Assembly (NCBI GenBank): GCA_021812865.1
Contig: JAKAMP010000126.1
Coordinates: 1 to 7,423 of the forward strand
Length of the DNA stretch: 7,423 bases
Source: Bacteroidota bacterium
GTDB lineage: Bacteria; Bacteroidota; Bacteroidia; Bacteroidales; JAAYUG01
Direction of reading: 5' to 3'
Shown here: positions 1-6,807 of the stretch, one piece after another
How the letters are laid out: each line of letters starts with the position of its first letter
Position numbering within the stretch: the first letter of the stretch is position 1
Made by a program: the position numbers and the translations under genes
The notes under the pieces: generated by a model
Told to the model about the DNA's origin: nothing
Seen by the model: the letters and a program-made list of their open reading frames with translations, nothing else
Database searches by the model: none

Positions 1-2
1 CT

Positions 3-737
3 TATGGCTTTATCACCCTGGCGGTGATGTTGTTTTTTGCGGGGATGATATCGCTCCTTGAACTGAAAAACATGGGGCAGTCTGTAGAGAAAGCGCTGAA
101 TAAGGACTTCATCTCTATGTCGGCATGTCAGCAAATGCTGGCCTCCATTAACGATTGTCATCACGGAATGCTTATGCTACTGGAAGATGATGAAAAAACC
201 GGCAGGATGGAACTGGCTGCGGCAGACAGCAACTTTATGCGGCAGCTGAAAAGTGCAAGAGAGAATATTTCCATTCCAGGAGAAGACACCCTCATTAATT
301 CCATTGAGAAGTTGTATATGTCGTACCGCATACTCTGGCAGACGCCCCAGAATGGTATTGATGAATCAAAAAAATTCAAATCGTTCTATAATGAGGTAAG
401 CAGCGATTATTTCATGCTTTTAAACAAGATCGAGAAACTGAGGACGCTGAACAGACAAAATTTATACAATACTACGGCTTCGATCAAGAACATGGCACGA
501 AGGGCTATCATGCCCGGCATTGTTGCCATTGTCGCAACCATTGTTTTTGCATTTATCTTCAATTATTTCATAGTACATTACCTGGTCACTCCCGTTCAGA
601 GAATTTCCAAAGGAATCGATGACTTCACCGCTTACCAGGTTCCCTTCCGGATCAACATAGAAACCAATGATGAACTGTTGAAACTGAAAACTTCAGTGGA
701 AAACCTGATTAATAAATTCCGTTTGCTGAATAAATAA
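3..737 (+). CDS. HAMP-terminated membrane sensor-like protein, 5' partial
   Basis: The frame is open to the left edge, so the true start lies outside; the GTG/ATG at 24/27 fall inside a hydrophobic stretch (YGFITLAVMLFFAGMISLL) and are probably internal. In the 244 visible residues I see the end of a first membrane helix (about 1-20), a helical, polar extracytoplasmic region of about 145 residues resembling a four-helix-bundle sensor module, a second membrane helix (about 168-193, nt 504-581), and a HAMP-like segment (194-244) with the TPVQRI entry motif and an NDELLKL second-helix motif. The protein then stops: no histidine kinase, chemotaxis-signalling or cyclase domain follows. Since trkH starts 7 bases downstream, no room remains for a decayed output domain. 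The architecture suggests signal sensing across the inner membrane, but ligand and partner are unknown. It could be a HAMP adaptor working with a separate kinase, or a shortened kinase. The HAMP call is good; the function is not assigned. Confidence 0.75.
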   Translation, partial: YGFITLAVMLFFAGMISLLELKNMGQSVEKALNKDFISMSACQQMLASINDCHHGMLMLLEDDEKTGRMELAAADSNFMRQLKSARENISIPGEDTLINSIEKLYMSYRILWQTPQNGIDESKKFKSFYNEVSSDYFMLLNKIEKLRTLNRQNLYNTTASIKNMARRAIMPGIVAIVATIVFAFIFNYFIVHYLVTPVQRISKGIDDFTAYQVPFRINIETNDELLKLKTSVENLINKFRLLNK

Positions 738-744
738 CAAAGAA

Positions 745-2187
745 ATGCGGACCTCAGTCATTCTCCGGTATATCGGATTTATCTTGTTGTTTAATGCAGC
801 CTTTCTGTTTATTTCGTTTCTCCTGTCCCTGATTTATAATGACGCCGGCACTTTTCCACTTCTTTTCAGTACCATTATATGTTTTCTCTTCGGTGCATTC
901 CCCATGATTTTTGTACCCAAGGCGTTCGACCTGAGTGATAAGGAAGGATACGTGATTGTGGTGGTTTCCTGGCTGCTTTCATGCCTTGTAGGCATTCTTC
1001 CATACGTTCTGTACGGGGGCGAGTTTACACTTACCAATGCATGGTTTGAAAGCGTTTCGGGATATACCACCACAGGTTCAACTATTCTCGATAATATTGA
1101 AGCGGTTCCCAGGAGCCTTCTTTTCTGGAGGGCTTCTACTCACTGGCTTGGTGGTATCGGAATTGTGGTTTTTGCGCTTCTTATCATTCCGTCCATCGGC
1201 AACATCAAACTCACGCTTTATAAAAGCGAAATGTCATCGCTTGCGGCAGGCACCTTCCAGTTCAGGGCTAAAACCGTACTATCCCTTCTTGTCTATGTTT
1301 ACGTAGGGCTTACAGTCGCTGAAATCCTTGCCTTGTGGGCGCTTGGAATGAACCTTTTCGATGCTGTATGCCACTCCTTCGCCACCATAGCTACCGGCGG
1401 ATTTTCTACCAAGAACCTCTCCATCGCTTATTTCAACAGCGTACCCATCGAGGTGGTAATCCAGGTATTCATGGTATTGTCGGGTATCCATTTCGGCATC
1501 CTCTTCCTGGCCTTCTCAGGGAAACAAATGAATATTTTCAAATACACGGTTGTACGGTATTATATCCTGGCCATAGTTGTTGCCATTCTCCTGGTGGCCA
1601 TCGATATCCATGGAAAAAATTACCAGTCCTGGGGTGAGAGTTTCCGCTATGCATCATTCTCGGTAAGCGCACTCACCACCACCACCGGTTTTGCCAACTG
1701 CGATACCTCCAACTGGCCATATTTTTCCATATTGATCATGATCTTCATGATGCTCCAATGCGCTTCCTCCGGATCTACGGCCGGAGGCATCAAGGTGGAC
1801 AGGATGGTTATTTTCTGGAAATCCATTCAGCGGCAAATCCGTCTGCTTCTCCATCCCAATGCAGTGATTCCGCTTAAGATCGACAAAATGATGCTTCGCG
1901 ACGAAACCGTTGACCGTGCCGTAGCATTCATCCTTCTTTACGTGGTGATCGTATTCATCTCTGGACTGCTGATAACGGCTATGAATGTTGACGGACTCAC
2001 CGCCTTCACAGCCAGCGCCACTTGTATGGGTAATGTAGGGTGGGGATTTGGCAACATCGGCTCAATGAGCAACTTTCATGATCTCCCGGAGCTGGCCAAA
2101 TGGATCCTGTCGTTCGATATGCTTCTGGGCCGTATGGAAATCTTCGGACTGATTCTGATTTTCCTCGTCAGATTCTGGAAAGATTAA
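745..2187 (+). CDS. trkH: TrkH family potassium uptake protein
   Basis: This is the inner-membrane ion-conducting subunit of a Trk/Ktr-type K+ importer, 480 residues, close to the usual length. The SKT fold has four membrane-pore-membrane repeats, and each filter loop is visible: TTTGST (108-113), ATGGFS (216-221), TTTTGFA (311-317) and GNVGWGFG (429-436). The gating loop of the third repeat is present as SSGSTAGGIK (341-350), and the late LLGRMEIF motif (460-467) carries the conserved Arg463. The fourth filter has Trp433 where many homologues have Pro. The start at 745 follows the upstream stop by 7 A-rich bases (CAAAGAA) with no Shine-Dalgarno sequence, as is usual in Bacteroidota. TrkH normally works with a cytosolic nucleotide-binding TrkA ring; no trkA is in the window. 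The gene is probably co-transcribed with the HAMP protein before it. Family assignment is very secure; ion preference (K+, possibly also Na+) is from family knowledge. Confidence 0.97.
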   Translation: MRTSVILRYIGFILLFNAAFLFISFLLSLIYNDAGTFPLLFSTIICFLFGAFPMIFVPKAFDLSDKEGYVIVVVSWLLSCLVGILPYVLYGGEFTLTNAWFESVSGYTTTGSTILDNIEAVPRSLLFWRASTHWLGGIGIVVFALLIIPSIGNIKLTLYKSEMSSLAAGTFQFRAKTVLSLLVYVYVGLTVAEILALWALGMNLFDAVCHSFATIATGGFSTKNLSIAYFNSVPIEVVIQVFMVLSGIHFGILFLAFSGKQMNIFKYTVVRYYILAIVVAILLVAIDIHGKNYQSWGESFRYASFSVSALTTTTGFANCDTSNWPYFSILIMIFMMLQCASSGSTAGGIKVDRMVIFWKSIQRQIRLLLHPNAVIPLKIDKMMLRDETVDRAVAFILLYVVIVFISGLLITAMNVDGLTAFTASATCMGNVGWGFGNIGSMSNFHDLPELAKWILSFDMLLGRMEIFGLILIFLVRFWKD

Positions 2188-2209
2188 AACCTGGAACAGG
2201 AAAGCCAGA
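2188..2209. other. convergent trkH/tyrA junction, no clear terminator
   Basis: Only 22 bases separate the stop codons of trkH (plus) and tyrA (minus). A 4-bp hairpin (CCTG-GAA-CAGG, about 2190-2200) and a 5-bp pairing of TCTGG (2174-2178) with CCAGA (2205-2209) can be drawn, but both are weak and neither is followed by a T run on either strand. I therefore do not call an intrinsic terminator. Transcripts may run into the opposing gene or end by Rho. Confidence 0.5.
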
Positions 2210-2983
2210 TTATCCGATATTCTTTCTCAATAGACCAAAAAAAGCATGCAACCCGGCGATATCCCTCTTTTCTATCAGCCGGATCAGGTTGTCCAGGCTT
2301 TCATGAATATCTTTCACCTGCTCAATGGTGTATGGGTTCAGAAGAATTTCCGACAACAGGTAATCGTCTTCTGACAGCAATCCGCGAGCAATATTCAGGT
2401 GTTTTCTGAAGGTAGTCCCCGGTGCCTCCTGCTTCTTCATGCAAGATGCAAACACCATGGTAGACGAGAATGGCACGGAAAGGGAATAGGCCGTGGTGCG
2501 GTCGTGCTCATCGAAGGTATATTCGTAAATATTCAGGTGAAAATAGGCATAAAAATCATGAAAGAACTTTTTCCCTTCTTCATCTGACTCCCTGATGATG
2601 ATGGCATTTTCATTGGCCAGATCCCGGATATTTGCGAATGTAGGCCCGAACATGGGATGGGTAGAAACAAAACGCCTGCCGCTTGACAGGTAGAAATTCC
2701 TGAGCCCGTTTTTCACGCTGGTAATATCGGACAAAATGCATTCCCTGGGCAAAACCGGTAAAACTTCCATAAATGCCTCATTAGTATGCTGAAGACTCAC
2801 GGCATTGATGAGCATATCCGGTGCGAACTGTTTTATCTCTTCCAGGCTCGTCAAACGGTGTGTTTTGAAAAGGTATTTCAGTTTTAACAGGTCCTTATCA
2901 TACACGGCCACATCATGGTCCAGGCATAGCGATTCAATAAACCATGCACCCATTTTGCCTGCGCCAAGCACTAATATTTTCAT
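2210..2983 (-). CDS. tyrA: Prephenate dehydrogenase (short, monofunctional)
   Basis: This enzyme oxidatively decarboxylates prephenate to 4-hydroxyphenylpyruvate, the tyrosine branch, in the cytosol. The 257 residues begin with a Rossmann fold: GAGKMG (7-12) binds the dinucleotide, and Asp29 at the end of the second strand (VAVYDKD) suggests NAD+ rather than NADP+. DITSVK (86-91) and THPMFGPTF (108-116) follow, with His109 matching the catalytic histidine of the HPM motif. EHDR (159-162) opens the helical dimerisation half. In many TyrA proteins this is followed by an LPH histidine; here the segment reads SVPFSS (169-174), so that histidine is absent. There is no C-terminal ACT domain and no fused chorismate mutase. 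The start lies 12 bases after the aroC stop, and tyrA is the last gene of the operon. The closest alternative would be an arogenate dehydrogenase, which sequence reading alone does not exclude. Confidence 0.93.
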   Translation of the reverse strand: MKILVLGAGKMGAWFIESLCLDHDVAVYDKDLLKLKYLFKTHRLTSLEEIKQFAPDMLINAVSLQHTNEAFMEVLPVLPRECILSDITSVKNGLRNFYLSSGRRFVSTHPMFGPTFANIRDLANENAIIIRESDEEGKKFFHDFYAYFHLNIYEYTFDEHDRTTAYSLSVPFSSTMVFASCMKKQEAPGTTFRKHLNIARGLLSEDDYLLSEILLNPYTIEQVKDIHESLDNLIRLIEKRDIAGLHAFFGLLRKNIG

Positions 2984-2995
2984 CCTGAATTGCTT

Positions 2996-3997
2996 TTAAT
3001 ATGATTTAATCCATTTCCTTGGTTTCAACTGTTCCAGCAGCATAAAATCTGCGAGTGCGATCGCCGTGATCGATTCAGCAACAACAGGCACGCGCAGGGC
3101 AATGCATGTATCGTGCCGACCCTTTATTTCGAGATCTACCATTTCTCCTGTTTTGAAATTCATGGTATGCTGCGTTCTGGAAGTGCTTGAAGTAGGTTTT
3201 ACCGCGATTCGGAAAACCAGTTCATTCCCGTTGGTAATCCCCCCGTTTATTCCACCGGCATAATTGGTCGCTGTATGCCCGTCTGTACCTGTAAATTGAT
3301 CATTATGTTCTCTGCCATACATCCTGGCTGCGGCAAAGCCCGATCCGAATTCGATGCCTTTCACTGCAGGAATGGCAAAGGCCAGATGACTGATGACCGA
3401 TTCGACGGAATCGAAGAAAGGTTCACCCAGTCCCACGGGAAGTCCTCCAGTCCGGCATTCGATTATTCCGCCGATGGAATCGTTCTTTTGCATAGCCAGT
3501 TCAATCGATTTTTTAATATCCTGCATTCCTCCCGTCTCAATAAGCCTGGCTTCTGTAACCGCCGGGTTGATGATTTTTTTAGCCACCACGCCAGCAGAAA
3601 CCAGTCCGAGGGTAAGTCTTCCGGAGAAATGCCCCCCACCCCTATAATCCTCGTAACCGCCGAACTTTTTCGAGGCCGTAAAATCGGCGTGCCCGGGCCT
3701 GGGTGTTTCGCGTGTAAAGGTATAATCGGACGATCGTGTATTCGTATTTTCGAAAATAACCGTTAAGGGGGCACCGGTGGTTTTTCCGTTGAATACTCCC
3801 GTGACGATCCTGGGTTCATCATCTTCATGCCTTGGAGTGGTACCCGCAGCACCGCTTTTGCGCCGGGAAAGGTCGGACAGAAAATCATTTTCCGTCAGGT
3901 CAATTCCGGCCAAGCAGCCATCGATCGTCACGCCCACCAACGGACCGTGTGATTCACCGAAAATGGTTATCCTGAATATTTTTCCGAAACTGTTCAT
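2996..3997 (-). CDS. aroC: Chorismate synthase, compact form
   Basis: This enzyme converts 5-enolpyruvylshikimate-3-phosphate to chorismate by anti-1,4-elimination of phosphate, needing reduced FMN. Visible motifs are GESHG (14-18, catalytic His17), RRKSG (45-49), RPGHAD (100-105, second conserved His103), YRGGGHFSGR (118-127), GLGEPFFD (189-196), AGGINGGITNG (247-257), KPTSSTSR (267-274) and GRHDTC (293-298) leading to AES (307-309). At 333 residues it is shorter than the usual 350-370. The deficit sits mainly between KK (140-141) and DSIG (173-176), where other family members carry about 26 more residues. The FMN-site segment is GGHFSGRLT rather than the common GGRSSARET, resembling the form I recall from clostridial enzymes. 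The frame is intact, so this is a subfamily trait and not a deletion artefact. The start is 2 bases after the aroD stop. Function is secure; subfamily placement is from memory. Confidence 0.95.
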   Translation of the reverse strand: MNSFGKIFRITIFGESHGPLVGVTIDGCLAGIDLTENDFLSDLSRRKSGAAGTTPRHEDDEPRIVTGVFNGKTTGAPLTVIFENTNTRSSDYTFTRETPRPGHADFTASKKFGGYEDYRGGGHFSGRLTLGLVSAGVVAKKIINPAVTEARLIETGGMQDIKKSIELAMQKNDSIGGIIECRTGGLPVGLGEPFFDSVESVISHLAFAIPAVKGIEFGSGFAAARMYGREHNDQFTGTDGHTATNYAGGINGGITNGNELVFRIAVKPTSSTSRTQHTMNFKTGEMVDLEIKGRHDTCIALRVPVVAESITAIALADFMLLEQLKPRKWIKSY

Positions 3998-3999
3998 GG

Positions 4000-4638
4000 T
4001 TATTCCTGGTTAATCAGCTGAATGATTTTTTGCAGATCGTGGTAACTATATTGTCCGGGGGCAGTATCGCGCATGTTTGAAGGGGAGGCAAAAGTGAACT
4101 CCGATCCGAGGTACAGCCCGGCAATACGGGCAAACCTGCCTTTTTCGCCCATGCTTATGATGACCTTTTTCCCGTTCTTCCTATGAAGGTCAATCAGTCG
4201 CAGGTTGTCTTCACTTTCATTCACCATACATGCGATTTTCACTACATCGCCCTGCATCTCTGTACATCGGTCAAATACCCGGTCGAGATCATCTGTTCCC
4301 GGAGTCTCAGTAAAGTTATGGTAAGAAATGATTACCCCGCATTGATTTTTTTTGGCAACCCTCATCAGGTTGTCCCGGTAACCCGGAGGAGAATCCAGTT
4401 CAAGATCGATCATGGAAGCGCCGGCCTCGATTGCAGCCTTCATGCTGGCTGAACGGTAATTGTCGCCATGTTTCCCCGGCCTGAAGGTAACTATACACCG
4501 GGTGGCCGCCTGTACCAGCTGCTGTACCTGTTCCAGGGTGAAATCTGCCGCATCGAGCCGTAGTTCAACAAAAGGAAACTGCCGCACCAGTTCCAGGCTC
4601 TTGCTGAAGTCGGGCTCTGCAACGCTAACACAGATCAT
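4000..4638 (-). CDS. aroD: Type I 3-dehydroquinate dehydratase
   Basis: This enzyme dehydrates 3-dehydroquinate to 3-dehydroshikimate through a Schiff base in a TIM barrel. I place the start at the ATG at 4638, giving 212 residues beginning MICVSVAEPDF, as in the family; the frame is open back to 4827 but that part lies entirely over aroB and looks like no AroD N-terminus. Visible: VELRLD (24-29), TFRPGK (51-56), MIDLEL (76-81), ISYHNF (104-109, catalytic His107), GDVVKIA (130-136, Schiff-base Lys134), MGEKG (163-167), ARIAG (170-174, substrate-binding Arg171) and DTAPGQ (191-196, Gln196). The His-Lys spacing of 27 equals that of Salmonella AroD (H143/K170). The position of Salmonella Glu86 holds His57 (GKHGDN), and Ser232 is Thr192. 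The start overlaps the aroB end by 14 bases and the stop is 2 bases before aroC, so translation is probably coupled to both. Confidence 0.94.
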   Translation of the reverse strand: MICVSVAEPDFSKSLELVRQFPFVELRLDAADFTLEQVQQLVQAATRCIVTFRPGKHGDNYRSASMKAAIEAGASMIDLELDSPPGYRDNLMRVAKKNQCGVIISYHNFTETPGTDDLDRVFDRCTEMQGDVVKIACMVNESEDNLRLIDLHRKNGKKVIISMGEKGRFARIAGLYLGSEFTFASPSNMRDTAPGQYSYHDLQKIIQLINQE

Positions 4639-5671
4639 GGATATCGTTTTCAATTTCCTGGAAAGTAAGTTGTTTGGTAAATGCCGACCCGATTCTGTCG
4701 CAAAGCACAAAGTGAATCCGGTCATTTTCTTTCTTTTTATCTTTGTGCATAGCCATAAGTATCTCCTTCTCGCTAACAGGAGCCTCAGTTGGCAGTCCGG
4801 TATCCCGGAGTACCTTAACCAGGGCATTCATCTGTAATGATGAAAGGTAGCCCAGTTTCACCGATAATCGTGCCGCCATGACCATTCCAATGCCGATGGC
4901 TTCGCCATGAATCATGCCTGTCAGTTTTTCGATGGCATGACCAAAGGTATGTCCGAAATTGAGCAGCCGGCGTTCGCCCCTTTCCCGCTCATCGGTCTGA
5001 ACCACAGAGGCCTTGATTTGCACTGAACCTTTTACCAGATGGTGTATCACTTCCGGGTCCTGCTGAAGAGCGTCCTTAACCGACCGGCTGAAGTAGTCAA
5101 ACAGAGCGCTGTCACGGATCATGGCCGATTTGATGATCTCCGCAAAACCGGCAACAAATTCCTGCCTGTCAAGCGTTCTCAGGAGGGCATAATCACAAAG
5201 CACAAACTCTGGCTGGCGAAATACCCCCACCATATTTTTGTACCCCATGAGATTAACCCCGTTTTTACCTCCCACGCTGGCATCGACCTGTGAAAGGAGG
5301 GTTGACGATACAAACCCGAAATGCAGTCCTCTCATATAAACCGATGCCGCAAAGCCCGACACATCGCATACGATACCTCCACCAAAGCCAAGAATAAAGG
5401 TGGAACGGTCGGCTTCATATTCAAGGAACTTTGAAAGTACCCTCCCGACGGTTTCCAGGTTTTTTGCGTTTTCTCCCGTCCCGATGATCACCACAGGGTA
5501 ATGATCAATATATTTTCCGTAGAGTGAATTGACCTTCTCATCGGTCACAATGATCACACGATCGTGCGGAAGGTAGGCCGGAAGATTGGATATGCTCTCT
5601 CCCAGCAACACCGACGAATAGTGATTACCGGTCTGTATGGTAATTTTTTCCATTCGTTCAGTACAGTTCAT
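4625..5671 (-). CDS. aroB: 3-Dehydroquinate synthase
   Basis: This enzyme cyclises DAHP to 3-dehydroquinate, the second shikimate step, with catalytic NAD+ and a divalent metal. Its 348 residues match the usual length. The NAD+-binding part has GFGGGIVCDVSGFAA (95-109). The conserved core has SQVDASVGGKNGVN (127-140), YKNMVGVFRQP (144-154) and GFAEIIK (175-181). Likely metal ligands are Glu178, His241 (NFGHTFGHAIE, 238-248) and His255 (IHGEA, 254-258). The start at 5671 makes an ATGA overlap with the aroF stop, which supports it; Met7 (nt 5653) is a possible inner start that leaves the core intact. The 3' end overlaps aroD by 14 bases. All catalytic motifs are present, so activity is expected. 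Related 2-epi-5-epi-valiolone and 2-deoxy-scyllo-inosose synthases share the fold, but the motifs and operon fit AroB. Confidence 0.96.
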   Translation of the reverse strand: MNCTERMEKITIQTGNHYSSVLLGESISNLPAYLPHDRVIIVTDEKVNSLYGKYIDHYPVVIIGTGENAKNLETVGRVLSKFLEYEADRSTFILGFGGGIVCDVSGFAASVYMRGLHFGFVSSTLLSQVDASVGGKNGVNLMGYKNMVGVFRQPEFVLCDYALLRTLDRQEFVAGFAEIIKSAMIRDSALFDYFSRSVKDALQQDPEVIHHLVKGSVQIKASVVQTDERERGERRLLNFGHTFGHAIEKLTGMIHGEAIGIGMVMAARLSVKLGYLSSLQMNALVKVLRDTGLPTEAPVSEKEILMAMHKDKKKENDRIHFVLCDRIGSAFTKQLTFQEIENDIHDLC

Positions 5672-6789
5672 TTATGTTCAACCTTCTGATTTCCATTTTC
5701 CCCGTTGGACTTGTTCATGATCTTTGTCTGGTGGTTGATGGATTCCTGGTGAATGGCCTCATAAAGCCTGGTTACAAATTCCTCGCTCAGACCCTTCATC
5801 AAGCCCTGTTCCATTCGTTTGGTAAGAATTTCGTCCCAGCGTTTGGTCTGCAGGATGGTTACATTGTTCGTTTTCTTGTATTCCCCTATCTGGTCGGCAA
5901 TGCACATGCGCTTTTCAAGGATGTTCATCACCTGGTCGTCGTACAGGTCGATTTTCTCTCTGAGTTCTTCAAGGGTAAGGGATATGGAACTATCCACATC
6001 GGAATGTCTAAGGATCAGCTTACTCAGGAGGAGCTTCAGATCGGATGGGGTGAGCTGCTGCTGAGCATCGCTCATGGCCGCCTCGGGGTTAATATGCGAT
6101 TCGATGATGATACCGTCGAAATTCAGGTCCATGGCTCTCTGGGAGACTTCGAGAAGGTTTTTCCTGTTCCCGCAGATATGACTGGGATCGGTAATCATGG
6201 GAATGGAAGGAATACGACGTTTCAGCTCAATGGGTATCTGCCATTGAGGATGGTTGCGGTATTCAGACTGTTCATATTTTGCGAATCCCCTGTGTGCGGC
6301 AGCCAGTCGCCTAATACCCGCATGATTAAGCCTTTCTATGGCGCCGATCCATAATTCCACGTCGGGACTTACGGGGTTTTTTACGATCACTGGGATGTCA
6401 ACGCCTTTCAGCGTGTCGGCAATCTCCTGTACAGCAAAAGGGTTGGCTGTGGTTCTGGCGCCGATCCAGAGGATGTCAACCCCCCATTTCAGCGCTTCAT
6501 ACACATGTTTAACATTGGCCACTTCAGTAGCCATGTACATACCCGTTTCTTCCTTGGCCTTTTTGAGCCAGGGTAGCGCTTTTGATCCATGACCCTCAAA
6601 TGCATTCGGCCTGGTTCTGGGTTTCCAAACCCCGGCCCTGAACATGCGGATACCAATTTTTGATAGTTCAACAGCCGTTTGAAGCACTTGTTCTTCAGAT
6701 TCGGCACTACAGGGGCCTGCTATTACCCATGGCCTGTCGGTCACGATGCCCGGCAGCAGGAACGGTTCCAATTCAAGATTTACGCCCAT
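5668..6789 (-). CDS. aroF: Bifunctional DAHP synthase (type I-beta) / chorismate mutase (AroQ)
   Basis: This enzyme does the first committed step (phosphoenolpyruvate plus erythrose 4-phosphate to DAHP) and, in a second domain, rearranges chorismate to prephenate. The barrel spans about 15-262: AGPCSAES (24-31), RAGVWKPRTRP (51-61), KNPV (137-140), AAHRGF (164-169), DPSHICGNR (201-209) and ESHINPEAAMSD (230-241). Likely metal ligands are Cys27, His204, Glu230 and Asp241; the last three have the same 26- and 11-residue spacing as the Thermotoga enzyme. No N-terminal regulatory (ferredoxin-like/ACT) domain exists. An all-helical AroQ mutase follows (about 270-354) with Arg277, Arg294, Lys305 or Lys306, Arg317 and Gln354 as likely active-site residues. 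A polar tail of about 19 residues ends the protein. This fusion order is known in Bacteroidota such as Porphyromonas and Prevotella, where the mutase domain also mediates feedback. It starts 18 bases after pheA and overlaps aroB by ATGA. Confidence 0.97.
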   Translation of the reverse strand: MGVNLELEPFLLPGIVTDRPWVIAGPCSAESEEQVLQTAVELSKIGIRMFRAGVWKPRTRPNAFEGHGSKALPWLKKAKEETGMYMATEVANVKHVYEALKWGVDILWIGARTTANPFAVQEIADTLKGVDIPVIVKNPVSPDVELWIGAIERLNHAGIRRLAAAHRGFAKYEQSEYRNHPQWQIPIELKRRIPSIPMITDPSHICGNRKNLLEVSQRAMDLNFDGIIIESHINPEAAMSDAQQQLTPSDLKLLLSKLILRHSDVDSSISLTLEELREKIDLYDDQVMNILEKRMCIADQIGEYKKTNNVTILQTKRWDEILTKRMEQGLMKGLSEEFVTRLYEAIHQESINHQTKIMNKSNGENGNQKVEHK

Positions 6790-6807
6790 ACGCTAAATTT
6801 ACTAAAA

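Noticed and set aside
24..29. GTG/ATG as the start of the HAMP protein
   Set aside because: The frame and hydrophobic helix continue upstream to the edge, so these are probably internal codons.
2190..2200. Hairpin CCTG-GAA-CAGG as a trkH terminator
   Set aside because: The stem is only 4 bp and no T run follows on either strand.
3275..3766. A 163-codon open frame on the plus strand opposite aroC
   Set aside because: It is antisense to conserved chorismate synthase motifs and has no recognisable domain of its own.
4639..4827. Longer N-terminus for AroD, starting at 4827
   Set aside because: The extra 63 residues lie inside aroB in another frame and do not resemble an AroD N-terminus; the ATG at 4638 gives the expected start.
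5674..6354. A 226-codon open frame on the plus strand opposite aroF
   Set aside because: It lies wholly antisense to the strongly conserved DAHP synthase/mutase, shows no family motif, and is explained by codon bias of the real gene.
6790..6807. AT-rich spacer with the palindrome TAAATTTA between pheA and aroF, as an operator or promoter
   Set aside because: Eight bases of AT palindrome in an AT-rich spacer is expected by chance, and I see no convincing Bacteroidota promoter elements around it.
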